NCBI RefSeq assembly: GCF_051414035.1
Contig: NZ_JBLKNW010000004.1
Span: forward strand, 124,001-188,000
Source: Halosimplex amylolyticum
GTDB lineage: Archaea > Halobacteriota > Halobacteria > Halobacteriales > Haloarculaceae
Reading direction: 5' to 3'
Length of the DNA: 64,000 nucleotides
Below are positions 32,884-41,926 of the stretch, piece by piece. The notes under the pieces were generated by a model. The model was not told the origin of the DNA. It saw only the letters and a list, made by a program, of their open reading frames with translations, and searched no databases. The position numbers and the translations under genes were made by a program. Each line of letters starts with the position of its first letter. The first letter of the stretch is position 1.

Positions 32884-33365
32884 CGACGTTCGGTCGCGAC
32901 TGCGACGGTTCGTTCTCGGGAGAAACTCGGTCGCGAAGTGACACGGGAGCGGACGTTCGACGGCGCCGTCTGCGTCCATGTCAGAGGCACTCCCCCGAAG
33001 GTCTCTGGGTCGCGACCCGACCCGGTAAACTGGACGTCGACGACGGCTAAGACGCGAACGCGCCGATACCACGGCGGACCGCGACCGTCTACACCCGGAC
33101 GTTCAGTCGCTTCGAGGGGCAGGAGCGCCGTCGGGAAATTCCCGTCCCGCGTCTGCATCCAGTTCGGCCGTTCGGACTGATTACGTCACCGCCCGGGAAC
33201 TGACCCACGCGCCGGTAGAGTCACAAGAACGTAATTATCTAGGCAAAATCATCCACGACGGTTCGGCTGGAAATCGGGCCGGACACGGACTGAGTCCGCC
33301 CAGTGCCTTTTTGGGGCGAGCGGACCACGCACGGATACCGTTTCGAATCACCGGACGGACTTGCC
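32884..33365. other. Intergenic region without a recognisable gene
   Basis: Short open frames here have Arg/Pro-rich, non-acidic translations and no family resemblance. An AT-richer patch at 33225-33250 (AACGTAATTATCTAGGC) could hold promoter elements for the downstream regulator. I see nothing else. Confidence 0.4.
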
Positions 33366-34169
33366 ATGGACGACGATACGATCTCGGAACTCGTTGATCT
33401 GTTGCGGCGTCGCGCTGAACTACTCGCGTCGCTCGGGGAGGGATCCCGGGAGAAACGCGACCTCGTCGAAGCCCACGACCTCCCGCGTTCGACGCTCGAC
33501 CGGGCGATACGCGAGCTGGAGGCCGCGGACCTGGTGGAATACGCCGACGGCACGTACGCCCTGACGGCCGTCGGCGCGCACCTGGTCGGCGAGTTCGACG
33601 CGTTCGTCGAGCGAGCGGAACAGGCCGTCGAACTGGAACCGTTCCTCCGCTGGACGACGCCCGAGACGTTCGACCTCGACCTGCGGTCGCTCACCGACGC
33701 CGAGGTGTGGACGCCCGAACCGGGGGACCCGTGGGCGATGGTCAACCGGCACGTCAGCGCGCTGGAGACCGCCGATCGCGTCCGCGGGGTCCTCCCGCTC
33801 GTCGGTCTGCACGCCGTCGAGACGGTCCACGAACGCGTCACCGGAGACGGGGCGGACCATCGGTTCGTCGTAGACGCCAGCGCGGCGGAGACGCTCCGGA
33901 CCGACGAGAACTACCTGCCGCTGTTCCGTGACCTGCAGGCCCGCCCGGAGCCGACGTTCCTGCGGGACGACCGCGAAGCGATCCCCTACTTCGTCGGCGT
34001 CTTCGACGACGAGTTCGTCCAGATCGGCGTCGACGAGGACGGCGATCCCCGGGCGCTCCTGGAGTCCGACAGCGAGGAGGTGCTGACCTGGGCGTGCGAC
34101 CGCATCGAGCGGTACCGTGCGCGGGCCGAACCGGTCCCGGACGCCGATGGACACGACTCCGGACGCTGA
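33366..34169 (+). CDS. Winged-HTH transcriptional regulator with FilR1-like C-terminal domain
   Basis: A 267-residue protein. Residues 1-75 form an ArsR/MarR-like winged helix (RAELLASLGEGSREKRDLVEAHDLPRSTLDRAIRELEAADLV). The rest (LRWTTPETFDLDLRSLTDAEV... to VQIGVDEDGDPRALLESDSEEVLTWA) matches the layout of haloarchaeal regulators with a FilR1-type middle domain that probably binds a small ligand. The ATG at 33366 is preferred over an upstream GTG. Target genes are unknown; the AEC transporter 370 bases downstream is on the opposite strand. Confidence 0.85.
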   Translation: MDDDTISELVDLLRRRAELLASLGEGSREKRDLVEAHDLPRSTLDRAIRELEAADLVEYADGTYALTAVGAHLVGEFDAFVERAEQAVELEPFLRWTTPETFDLDLRSLTDAEVWTPEPGDPWAMVNRHVSALETADRVRGVLPLVGLHAVETVHERVTGDGADHRFVVDASAAETLRTDENYLPLFRDLQARPEPTFLRDDREAIPYFVGVFDDEFVQIGVDEDGDPRALLESDSEEVLTWACDRIERYRARAEPVPDADGHDSGR

Positions 34170-34270
34170 TGGAACAGATACAGAGCGCTATTGAACCAGA
34201 CGAGAGCGGGCGCACCCCGTCCCAGAGTCGCCGTTCACGTCGTCGGCTCCGAACCGCGCTGAGCGGCGAA

Positions 34271-34280
34271 ACGCTTATCG
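34271..34280 (+). promoter_or_regulatory. TATA-like element for the 34309 mini-gene
   Basis: ACGCTTATCG is centred about 32 bases before ATG 34309 and would suit a leaderless or near-leaderless transcript. Confidence 0.35.
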
Positions 34281-34308
34281 CCTGCAGTGGTGTATGATAA
34301 CAGTGATC

Positions 34309-34434
34309 ATGACGCCGACCAAGATTCGCGAGCGCCTCCAGGATCGTGACGGGGAGTTCGACGTCGAGACGTACTACGGGGCGCTCCAGTACGTCCACGA
34401 CGACGGGCGCGCGCGACGACGCCGTCGACGCTGA
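34309..34434 (+). CDS. Possible small protein, 41 residues
   Basis: ATG 34309 opens a frame reading MTPTKIRERLQDRDGEF, then a tyrosine-containing helix (VETYYGALQYVHDDG) and a basic end (RARRRRRR). It has an upstream TATA-like element. The basic tail is odd for a haloarchaeal protein and could mark a frameshifted or truncated gene. No family is recognised. Confidence 0.35.
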   Translation: MTPTKIRERLQDRDGEFDVETYYGALQYVHDDGRARRRRRR

Positions 34435-34534
34435 ATCGCACCGGGGAGACTCTTTTCGCGCGAGGTCAGCGACGCGTCGAGATGCCGTGAGGAGTGTCAG
34501 ATCCGTCGTGGACCCGGTCACGGTCCAGCGCCGG

Positions 34535-35488
34535 TCAGAGGACGCCTGACTGCAGCAGGGAGATCAGTAGCGTGATCGCGGGGATGCTGACGAGCGTCGT
34601 CGCGAAGACGACGGTGCTGGCGAACTCGGAGACGGTGACGCCCCCGACGGACGTGGAGTCGCCGAACTCGATGAGGAGGATGAGCGGCGTCACCGCCGAC
34701 GGGGTGGCGGTTTCGAGGATGAACACGCGCTCGACCGTGGGGTCGCCGAACCCCACGGCGACCGCGACGGCGAGGCCGACGGCGGGCGCGACGGCCATCT
34801 TGAGCACCGTCGCGGTCCCGACCGTCCGCAGCGTCGCCCCGTAGTCGGTCCGCGCGAGTTCGATCCCGAGGATGATGAGCATCACCGGGATCGACGCCTC
34901 GCCGAGCAGGCCGATCGTGTCCATGGCCGTGCTCCCCGCGGCGGGCAGGACGGCGAGTTCGCGTCCCGCGAGGGCGGCCGCGACCGCGTAGACCAGCGGC
35001 ACGGTGAACACCCGCTTCATCCCCTGGGTCCAGTTCTCGCTCCCCGAGCGAGCGGCGATATACACGCCGACTGTGTAGACGAGCACGCTCTGGGTCGTCA
35101 GGAAGATGACCGCCGTCGAGCGGCCGGCCTCGCCGAAGGCGAACTCCGACAGCGGGATGCCGTAGTTGCCCGAGTTCGAGAAGGCGCTCACGAGCACCAG
35201 CGCCGACAGCAACGGCTCCCGGACGCCGACGGCCCGCCCGACCGCCTCGGCGACGAGCGCCATCAGGAGCGTGAACGCCGTCACGCCCGCGGCGATCTGG
35301 ACGAGCGTCCCGCCACTCAGATCCGTCGTCGCGACGCTGTGGAAGACGAGCGCGGGCGCGAGGACGTACACGACGGTCGTGTTCAACGCGTCGACCTCGA
35401 CGTCCTTCCACCACCCGAGGACGTACCCCACCCCCGCCATCGCGATCACCGGGAGGATCGCCGATGCGAAGATGGAAACGAGCGACAC
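34535..35488 (-). CDS. AEC (auxin efflux carrier) family transporter
   Basis: A 317-residue protein with ten hydrophobic helices in two inverted halves. The family layout is clear from LPVIAMAGVGYVLGWW, VSAFSNSGNYGIPLSEFAFG in the first crossover, and EASIPVMLIILGIEL then ETATPSAVTPLIL in the second. Bacterial and archaeal members move organic acids or amino acids; none is named for this one. GTG complementary to 35486-35488 gives MSLVSIFASAILPVIA, the usual start; a GTG nine codons upstream is also open. Confidence 0.88.
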   Translation of the reverse strand: MSLVSIFASAILPVIAMAGVGYVLGWWKDVEVDALNTTVVYVLAPALVFHSVATTDLSGGTLVQIAAGVTAFTLLMALVAEAVGRAVGVREPLLSALVLVSAFSNSGNYGIPLSEFAFGEAGRSTAVIFLTTQSVLVYTVGVYIAARSGSENWTQGMKRVFTVPLVYAVAAALAGRELAVLPAAGSTAMDTIGLLGEASIPVMLIILGIELARTDYGATLRTVGTATVLKMAVAPAVGLAVAVAVGFGDPTVERVFILETATPSAVTPLILLIEFGDSTSVGGVTVSEFASTVVFATTLVSIPAITLLISLLQSGVL

Positions 35489-35646
35489 GGTCCGTGACTG
35501 CACCGCCGCGGGCACAACCTTTCCGAATCCGGTCGATCGCGCCGGAACGACGAGTCCTGGCCCGCGTTCGGCCCGTCTCCGTTCGCCCGAGCACGCACTG
35601 GCCTGCCTGGTACGCCGGCTGCAACGGCGGAGGGAGGGTGTTCGCG

Positions 35647-36729
35647 TTACCCTTCCATGCCGCTAAACGAGAGGCCGCCTTCGATGTACCGCTGTGCGAA
35701 CAGGTAGACGAGCATGATCGGTGTCGCGAAGGTCAGCGCGAACGCCGAGAAGCGCGCCCAGGGGATCGAGTACTCGTCGATCAGCGCGAACAGACCGACC
35801 GGGAGGGTGTAGTTCTCGGTCGTCAGCAGTGTCTGCGCGACGACGAACTCCGTCCAGCCGGTAAGGAAGGTGAAGATCAACACCGTCGCCAGTCCGGCCG
35901 TCGAGAGCGGGATGATGACCTCCGTCACGACGCGCCACGGCGGCGCACCGTCGACGACGGCGGCCTCCTCGTAGGAGACCGGGATCCCGTCCATGTAGGT
36001 CTTCAGCAGCCACGTGTTGAACGGGACCGCCGTCGCCGCGTAGTACACCGCCAGCGCGAGTTTGCTGTCGTTGAGCCCGAACTGGACGTAGATGGCGTAC
36101 AGCCCGATCAGCAAGGCGATACCGAGTCCCCCGCCGACCTGGGTCATCAGGACGTAGAGGAACAGGATCTTCCGCCGGAAGATGAACTTCCGCCGCGAGA
36201 GCGCGTACGACGCCGGCACGATCAGACACATCGCGATGATCACCGTCGGGATGGCGACCGTGACGCTGTTCCAGAAGAAGTGCTTGAACTGCGAGGGCCG
36301 GTCGACGCCGTGTGCCGACGCGTCGAGAAGTGTGACCTGGGGCGTGTCGAACACGAGCGCCTGCTCGGTCAACGGGACGTTCACGGAGACGCTGTAGGCG
36401 GGGACGATCAGGTCCCCGACCACCCAGACGAACGGCTGGAGCGTCGGCTCCTTGGGCAACAGCGAGAGTCCGCTAGAGGAGTACAGCGACGCGCCGGTAC
36501 CCGACAGCGCGGCCTGAAGGATCCAGTAGACCGGGAACAGGAGCAACAGCACGATCACCAGTGCGCCAGTCGTCGCGCCGACGGTCTTCAGCGGCTCGGA
36601 CGGCGGGATCTCGCCGTTCCGGACGCCCCGTACCGTGTACCTGACGTCCCGGACCGCCTCGACCGGGGTGCGGAGGACGTTCTTCGTGTCGTCTGCGAGC
36701 TTCCGGCCGACCGCGGATAGGAGGCTCAT
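35647..36729 (-). CDS. malG: Sugar ABC transporter permease (MalG-like)
   Basis: Inner-membrane permease for oligosaccharide uptake. The 360-residue protein has an N-terminal cytoplasmic stretch of about 50 residues, six membrane helices and the EAA loop that docks on the ATPase (EEAAVVDGAPPWRVVTEVIIPL, about residues 247-268). A long extracytoplasmic insertion follows the first helix, as in MalG-type proteins. Its ATG (36727-36729) overlaps the stop of the MalF-like gene by four bases, so both are translated together. It is the last gene of the binding protein-MalF-MalG operon. Confidence 0.9.
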   Translation of the reverse strand: MSLLSAVGRKLADDTKNVLRTPVEAVRDVRYTVRGVRNGEIPPSEPLKTVGATTGALVIVLLLLFPVYWILQAALSGTGASLYSSSGLSLLPKEPTLQPFVWVVGDLIVPAYSVSVNVPLTEQALVFDTPQVTLLDASAHGVDRPSQFKHFFWNSVTVAIPTVIIAMCLIVPASYALSRRKFIFRRKILFLYVLMTQVGGGLGIALLIGLYAIYVQFGLNDSKLALAVYYAATAVPFNTWLLKTYMDGIPVSYEEAAVVDGAPPWRVVTEVIIPLSTAGLATVLIFTFLTGWTEFVVAQTLLTTENYTLPVGLFALIDEYSIPWARFSAFALTFATPIMLVYLFAQRYIEGGLSFSGMEG

Positions 36730-37691
36730 CCGTCGGACACCCCGTCGGCGAGTTTCCCGCGTTTCACGTTGATCCACATGAACGCGCCGATGAACGCGAC
36801 CGCGATGAGGCTGACCGCGGCCCCGCGCCCGTACTTCGAGAACGACAGCGCCTCTCTGTACCCGTAGACCACGACGAGTTCGTTCGCTCGTGCCGGTCCC
36901 CCCTGGTTGAAGACGAAGGGGATCAGGAACTGCTGGAACGACGCGGCCGCCGTCAGGATCGACGCGAACAGCACCGGTCGCTTGATCGACGGCAGGGTGA
37001 CGTGCACGAACCGAGCGAGGAAGCCGGCCCCGTCGACGGTCGCCGCCTCGTGGAGTTCTTCCGGGACGTCCTGCAGGGCGCTGACCGTGATGATCACCAT
37101 GAACGGGTACGCCAGCCACATCTCGGTGACGTTGTACGCGAAAAAGGCCGGCCAGCGGGTCGAGAGCCACGCGACGGGATCGGCACCGAACACCCCGAGA
37201 AGCTGGTTTATCAGTCCGAAGTCCGCGGAGCTGAACATCGACCGCCAGACGGTGATCGTGAAGATCGTCGGCAGTCCCATCGGGAGGATGATGAACGAGC
37301 GCATCAGTCGCCGACCGCGCACCCGGTCGCTGGTGACGACCATGGCGACACTGATGCTCAGACCGAGTTTCAGGACGACGCTCGTGGCGACGTACAGCCA
37401 CGTCACACCGAAGGAGTTCCAGAACTCGGGGTCGGAGAGCACGTCGGCGTAGTTCTGGAGGCCGACGAACGTCGCCTCGCCGAAGGTCAACACGGCGAAG
37501 GTCCCCTCGCCGGCGAAGAGGTTCGCCGGCGCCGCGTCGGTGAACGAGAGTCCGACGAGGTACAGGACGGGGAACAGCATGAACGCCGCGAACACGAACA
37601 GCCCCGGGAGCACGAACAGGAGCGAATAGTCCTCCCGGTCGAGGACGGGCGTCTGCTCGATCCGGCGCGTGAGGCGTGATACCGTGCTCAT
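36726..37691 (-). CDS. malF: Sugar ABC transporter permease (MalF-like)
   Basis: The partner permease, 321 residues with six membrane helices. The EAA loop is EELHEAATVDGAGFLARFVHVTLPSI. The first helix is LFVLPGLFVFAAFMLFPVLYLVGL, followed by a periplasm-side loop. It lies eight bases after the binding-protein gene and overlaps malG by ATGA. The order binding protein, MalF, MalG is the standard carbohydrate-uptake operon. Specificity for maltodextrin or cyclodextrin is inferred from the two GH13 genes nearby. Confidence 0.9.
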   Translation of the reverse strand: MSTVSRLTRRIEQTPVLDREDYSLLFVLPGLFVFAAFMLFPVLYLVGLSFTDAAPANLFAGEGTFAVLTFGEATFVGLQNYADVLSDPEFWNSFGVTWLYVATSVVLKLGLSISVAMVVTSDRVRGRRLMRSFIILPMGLPTIFTITVWRSMFSSADFGLINQLLGVFGADPVAWLSTRWPAFFAYNVTEMWLAYPFMVIITVSALQDVPEELHEAATVDGAGFLARFVHVTLPSIKRPVLFASILTAAASFQQFLIPFVFNQGGPARANELVVVYGYREALSFSKYGRGAAVSLIAVAFIGAFMWINVKRGKLADGVSDG

Positions 37692-37699
37692 TCGCCCGA

Positions 37700-38995
37700 C
37701 TACTCCCAGTTACTTCGGGCCTCTTCGGCGGCCCCGCTGAGCGCGTCCGCCGGGCTCTGGCTGCCGTTGAAGATCTGGACGACCGGCCCCTCCATCGCGG
37801 CGAAGACGTCGCTCATCCGCGGGTCGGTCGGCATCGGGATCCCCTGGTCGACGGCCTTCGAGTAGGCCTTGACCGGACCGGGCAGGTCGTCGCTCCCGGC
37901 GAGACTCGAGAGGACCGGAATGTGGCCCTGCTCCTCGGCTCTGGTGAGGAGGTGGTCCTCGTTGGTCACGAACCACTCGACGAACGCCCGCCCCGCCCGC
38001 GCGTCGGCGTCTCCCTCGGCCATCGCCTTCGAGAAATACCACATCTTGATCCCGGTCAACGGCGTAAACTCGTTGCCGTCTATCGACGGGAAGGTCGTCA
38101 CCTCGTAGTCGACGTCGCTGTCGTTGAGCGCCGCGAGATACCACGGGCCGTTGACCGCGAACGCGGCGTTCCCCTCTGCGAACGTCGCCTGCTGGGGCTC
38201 GAATCCCGGGTCGTTCGGCATATACGGCACGAGTTCGTCCACCAAGAACTCGAACCCACGGATCGTCTCCTCGGAGTCGAGACCGACTGCCGGATCGCTC
38301 TCGGGGTCGAAGTAGCGGCCGCCGAACGCCTGTGCGATCCCGCTGACGAAGTAGGGGTTGAACGGCATCGCCAGCCCGTACTGCCCGCTGTTCGAGTCGT
38401 GGTAGTCCGCCATCGCCGACGCCATGTCGTCGAAGGTCTCCGGCGCCTCGTCGACGATGTCGGCGTTGTAGATCAGCGTCACCGTCTCCGCCGAGAAGGG
38501 GAGTCCGACGATGGCGTCGTCGGTCTGGACGGCGCTCGCCGCCGCGCCGGTGAACTGGTCGAGCCCGACGGACAGCTCGTCGCTCTGGTCCACGACGAAC
38601 CCACGCTCGTAGTAGTCGCCGACCCAGTCGTGGGCCCACTGGAACGTCTGCGGTCCCTGCCCGGCGGGGATGGCGCTCGTCGTCCGATCCTGCATCTCTG
38701 CGATGTTCCCGCCCTCGATCGTGTGATGGGACTGCTCGTTGAACGCCGCGATGACCTCCTCGCGGAGGGCGAGTTCGGTATCGGAGAGACCGTACCACGC
38801 CGTCGCCGTCCCGGCGGGCGTTTGCGTTTCCGTGTCCGTTCCGTCGGTGGGCTGGCCGTCGGTGCTCTCGCCGCCGCCCTCACCGTCGCCGTTCCCGTCG
38901 GTACTCTGCTGTTCGACACCCACACAGCCGCTGATGGCCGCAATCGTTCCTGCTCCGGCGATACGCTTCAGCATCTTCCTGCGGTCGAGTGCCAT
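37700..38995 (-). CDS. malE: Sugar ABC transporter substrate-binding lipoprotein (MalE-like)
   Basis: Captures oligosaccharides outside the cell. The 431-residue protein has a twin-arginine-type signal (DRRKMLKRIAGAG) ending in a lipobox (AAISGCVGV), an acidic Gly/Thr linker (about residues 30-60), then a family 1 extracellular solute-binding domain (ALREEVIAAFNEQ, GLPFSAETVTLIYNADIVD, NGPWYLAAL, GIKMWYFSKAMAEG). The ATG at 38993-38995 gives a proper signal; an in-frame ATG 30 bases upstream is less likely. It is divergent from malK with a 249-base regulatory region. Confidence 0.9.
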   Translation of the reverse strand: MALDRRKMLKRIAGAGTIAAISGCVGVEQQSTDGNGDGEGGGESTDGQPTDGTDTETQTPAGTATAWYGLSDTELALREEVIAAFNEQSHHTIEGGNIAEMQDRTTSAIPAGQGPQTFQWAHDWVGDYYERGFVVDQSDELSVGLDQFTGAAASAVQTDDAIVGLPFSAETVTLIYNADIVDEAPETFDDMASAMADYHDSNSGQYGLAMPFNPYFVSGIAQAFGGRYFDPESDPAVGLDSEETIRGFEFLVDELVPYMPNDPGFEPQQATFAEGNAAFAVNGPWYLAALNDSDVDYEVTTFPSIDGNEFTPLTGIKMWYFSKAMAEGDADARAGRAFVEWFVTNEDHLLTRAEEQGHIPVLSSLAGSDDLPGPVKAYSKAVDQGIPMPTDPRMSDVFAAMEGPVVQIFNGSQSPADALSGAAEEARSNWE

Positions 38996-39244
38996 GGATG
39001 TACGAATGAGGTAATAATCTTTCATACCTTAATTCTTCGCATTCCACACGAACGATCATAGGATCGACATCATTCGAAAACGGGCGTATAGCCCCGTATG
39101 GCGGCAAATTGCGGGGCAGGACGGAGGCACAGACGAGCGAGCAGTTCGATACGTCGAACCGACCACGACGAGAGAGAAGTTCTACGAAATCGTACTTCAC
39201 TGTTCCCAAAGAATTATTATCACGTTTCCCATCAGTCGAGATAT
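38996..39244. promoter_or_regulatory. Divergent control region between binding protein and ATPase genes
   Basis: Holds AT-rich promoter elements on both sides: GAATTATTATC (39211-39221) 24 bases before malK, and on the minus strand AGATTATTACC (complement of 39010-39020) before malE. Between them lies a perfect inverted repeat GTTCGA-TACG-TCGAAC (39144-39159), a candidate operator. TrmB is encoded nearby and is the obvious regulator to test. Confidence 0.5.
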
Positions 39245-40411
39245 ATGGCTACGCTTCGCGTAGAGTCCCTCCGCAAGGAGTTCGACAACGGCCGAATCGT
39301 CGCCGTCGACGATCTCTCTCTGGACGTGGCAGACGGGGAGTTCGTCACGGTCGTCGGTCCGTCGGGGTGTGGGAAGTCGACGACGCTGCGGATGCTCGCT
39401 GGGCTCGAACAACCCACCGCGGGGAGCATCTACATCGACGGGGAGGAGGTCACAGACGTACACGCCCGCGACCGTGACGTCGCGATGGTGTTCCAGAATT
39501 ACGCGCTGTACCCGCACAAGACGGTTCGCCAGAACATGGCGTTCGGGCTCCGGATGAGCACGGACCTCTCGGCGGACGAACGCGACGAGAAGGTCCGGGA
39601 GACGGCGTCGATGATGGACATCGAGGAGCTCCTGGACGACAAGCCCGGCGAGCTATCGGGCGGACAGAAACAGCGCGTCGCGCTCGGGCGCGCGATCGTC
39701 CGCGACCCGGACGTGTTCCTGTTCGACGAACCGCTTTCGAATCTCGACGCGAAGCTCCGGACGACGATGCGCACGGAGATCCAGCGGCTACAGGAGGAAC
39801 TCGGGACGACCTCGATCTACGTCACCCACGACCAGGAGGAGGCGATGACGATGGGCGACCGGATCGCCATCCTCGACGGCGGCGTCCTCCAGCAGACCGG
39901 GCGGCCGAAACACGTCTATCGGAACCCCGCGAACGAGTTCGTCGGTACGTTCGTCGGATCCCCCGCGATGAACATGCTTGACGTCGACGTCACCGTCGAC
40001 GGTGACCGGGTCCACCTGACGAACGGCGACCGGTTCACGTACACGCTCGGCGGCGACACCGCACGACAGGTTGCCTCCGCAGACCTCTCCGCGGCACGAC
40101 TCGGCATCCGTCCCGAGAACGTCACCGTCGACCGAGATCCGGACGACGACGACATCGAAGCGGTCGTCGAGGTCGTCGAACCGGTCGGCAGCGACAACTA
40201 CCTCTATCTCGACCTGGGAGAGACGTTCATCGCCCGGGTCGCCGCCGACGTGGAGCCGACCTGGGGCGACACCGTGGGCGTCCAGTTCGCGGAATCGGAC
40301 GTCCACCTCTTCGATACGGACGGCACATCGGTCCTCTCGGAGGGATATCCGGACGACCAGCGGTCGCCGTCGGCTACCTCTCCCAGCCGAGCGCGCTCGA
40401 CTCCCGAGTGA
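39245..40411 (+). CDS. malK: Sugar ABC transporter ATPase (MalK/MsmX/UgpC-like)
   Basis: The 388-residue energising subunit. Motifs in order: Walker A GPSGCGKST (38-46), Q-loop Gln84 (VFQNYALYP), signature LSGGQKQR (137-144), Walker B VFLFDEP (157-163), D-loop SNLDAK and the His switch in YVTHDQEEA. The C-terminal third is the TOBE/regulatory domain of carbohydrate ATPases. The ATG at 39245 gives the family N-terminus MATLRVESLRKEF; upstream codons are not family-like. It is transcribed opposite to its permeases and shares their control region. Confidence 0.94.
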   Translation: MATLRVESLRKEFDNGRIVAVDDLSLDVADGEFVTVVGPSGCGKSTTLRMLAGLEQPTAGSIYIDGEEVTDVHARDRDVAMVFQNYALYPHKTVRQNMAFGLRMSTDLSADERDEKVRETASMMDIEELLDDKPGELSGGQKQRVALGRAIVRDPDVFLFDEPLSNLDAKLRTTMRTEIQRLQEELGTTSIYVTHDQEEAMTMGDRIAILDGGVLQQTGRPKHVYRNPANEFVGTFVGSPAMNMLDVDVTVDGDRVHLTNGDRFTYTLGGDTARQVASADLSAARLGIRPENVTVDRDPDDDDIEAVVEVVEPVGSDNYLYLDLGETFIARVAADVEPTWGDTVGVQFAESDVHLFDTDGTSVLSEGYPDDQRSPSATSPSRARSTPE

Positions 40412-40505
40412 TCCGGCACCCGAACGGAATCGCAGCGGACGAACCTTCCCTCGCGGCATCGAACGGGGCCCCTTCTCTCCGAGGTTGCCACTGTGAAAGA
40501 AAGCT

Positions 40506-40516
40506 GTATTATTACC
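40506..40516 (+). promoter_or_regulatory. GTATTATTACC element upstream of trmB
   Basis: This 11-base word recurs with one or two changes before the CGTase gene, malE, malK and the cyclomaltodextrinase gene, see findings. It may be a shared operator or simply promoter AT-richness. Confidence 0.35.
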
Positions 40517-40631
40517 GCTAACATACGTACCGGCGACTGCGCCGCGTCTGCGGGACGCCACCGCCGGTTCGGTGATCCGGGGTCTCGCTCGAGACAGGGA
40601 GTTAATTAAGTGAGCAGCAGGTGATCGGCGT

Positions 40632-41690
40632 ATGGACGACGCGACGCTCTCGGAGCGGTTGATGCGACTCGGGCTCTCGGAGAAGGAGGTAGACACCTAT
40701 CTCACGGTCCTCGAACAGGGCGAAGTGACCGCGAGCGAGATCTCCGACGCCACGGGCGTCTCGAAGCGCTACGTCTACAGCATCAGCGAAGCCCTCGAAG
40801 AGCGCGGATTCGTCGACGTCGACGACCACGTCGTGCCGACGAAGATCCGTGCCCGCGACCCTGACGAAGTGATCGAACTCCTCACCGAGGAACTGTCGGA
40901 GATGGAACCGGCGCTGTCCGAGCGACACTCGAACACGGAGCGCACCCTCCAGCAGTTCGACGTCGTCAAGTCGCGGCGGACGATGATCAAGCGGATCCGC
41001 TCGTTGGTCGCCGACGCCGAAAACGAGATCACGCTCTCGATCTCCTACGAACAGTTGCCGGAGATCGAGGACGAACTGCGTGCCGCGGTCGACCGCGGCG
41101 TCCTCGCGATGGTACTGGTCAGCGACGTGCCGGCAGACGCGCTCGAGGCCGAGGCGTTCGCGGGGATCGCGACCCTCGTTCGGACCTGGGACCAGATCAC
41201 GCCGCTCACGCTGACCGTCGACCAGCAGTACGCCGTCGTGGCACCGGTCGACATGATGACCCGTTCGAACTCCGACCTCCGCGCCATCTCCCTCGCACAG
41301 CGCCAGATCGTCCCGGTCCTGACCGGCTCGTTCTTCGGCAACTACTGGCCGATGGCTGCCGAGGCGTACGTCGACGATCCGCGACCGCTACCGGCCGAAC
41401 ACGGCTGTTTCCGGCACGCCGTTCTCGACGCGACGCTGCACCTCCGGGACGACCGTCCGGTGGGGGTCGAGGCCGCCGTCACCCCGTGTCGCGACACCGA
41501 GAACCGCACGTCGATCGAAGGGACGGTGATCGGCACCCATCAGGGGCTCGTCGAACCGGCGACGAACGACTTCCCGGTCGAGAACTCCCTCGTCGTGAAG
41601 ACGAACAACAGACGCGTCACCGTCGGCGGTCCCGGTGCGATGCTCGAGGACTTCGAAGCGAAAGACGCCGTCACGCTCACCGAAGAGTAA
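40632..41690 (+). CDS. trmB: TrmB family sugar-responsive transcriptional regulator
   Basis: A 352-residue regulator. The N-terminal winged helix (LMRLGLSEKEVDTYLTVLEQGEVTASEISDATGVSKRYVYSISEAL, residues 10-55) is the classic TrmB DNA-binding domain. A coiled-coil linker follows (about 75-110), then a PLD-like/sugar-binding C-terminal part (about 115-350). In Thermococcales and Halobacterium, TrmB represses or activates sugar uptake and central carbon genes. Here it lies between the transporter and the intracellular amylase gene, so local control is very likely. Start ATG 40632 follows an AT-rich GTTAATTAA near 40600. Confidence 0.92.
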   Translation: MDDATLSERLMRLGLSEKEVDTYLTVLEQGEVTASEISDATGVSKRYVYSISEALEERGFVDVDDHVVPTKIRARDPDEVIELLTEELSEMEPALSERHSNTERTLQQFDVVKSRRTMIKRIRSLVADAENEITLSISYEQLPEIEDELRAAVDRGVLAMVLVSDVPADALEAEAFAGIATLVRTWDQITPLTLTVDQQYAVVAPVDMMTRSNSDLRAISLAQRQIVPVLTGSFFGNYWPMAAEAYVDDPRPLPAEHGCFRHAVLDATLHLRDDRPVGVEAAVTPCRDTENRTSIEGTVIGTHQGLVEPATNDFPVENSLVVKTNNRRVTVGGPGAMLEDFEAKDAVTLTEE

Positions 41691-41834
41691 CCCGCGTCTC
41701 CGGGACCCGGCGATTTTCCCCCGTCGCGCCGGACGGACCGGACGCCCCGACACGTTTCCTGTCGTTCGACGCCGACCTCGCAGCCGACAGGCTATCGATG
41801 CCCACCACGAAACACGTGTGATGAAATAATACAC

Positions 41835-41845
41835 AAATCTTTTAG
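41835..41845 (+). promoter_or_regulatory. TATA box for the cyclomaltodextrinase transcript
   Basis: AAATCTTTTAG is centred 29 bases before the ATG of the mini-ORF at 41870, which would therefore be the leaderless first cistron. An ACACGTGT palindrome (41812-41819) lies just upstream. Confidence 0.5.
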
Positions 41846-41869
41846 CCGAGCGCTGCGCGTCGGCAGACG

Positions 41870-41926
41870 ATGCAGACGGACGAATCCGCGCGAACCACTA
41901 CTGACGGCGAGGAGTGGCGCAGATGA
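41870..41926 (+). CDS. Upstream mini-ORF (18 residues) coupled to the GH13 gene
   Basis: ATG 41870 begins MQTDESARTTTDGEEWRR; its stop TGA (41924-41926) overlaps the ATG of the next gene as ATGA. A GAGGAG ribosome site (41909-41914) for the next gene lies inside it. Position after a TATA box at leaderless distance, plus the exact ATGA overlap, argues that it is translated. Its peptide may have no function of its own. Confidence 0.45.
   Translation: MQTDESARTTTDGEEWRR

Noticed and set aside
32938..33180. 80-codon frame between scpA and the HTH regulator
   Set aside because: Basic, Pro/Arg/Ser-rich translation and no promoter or ribosome site; treated as noncoding.
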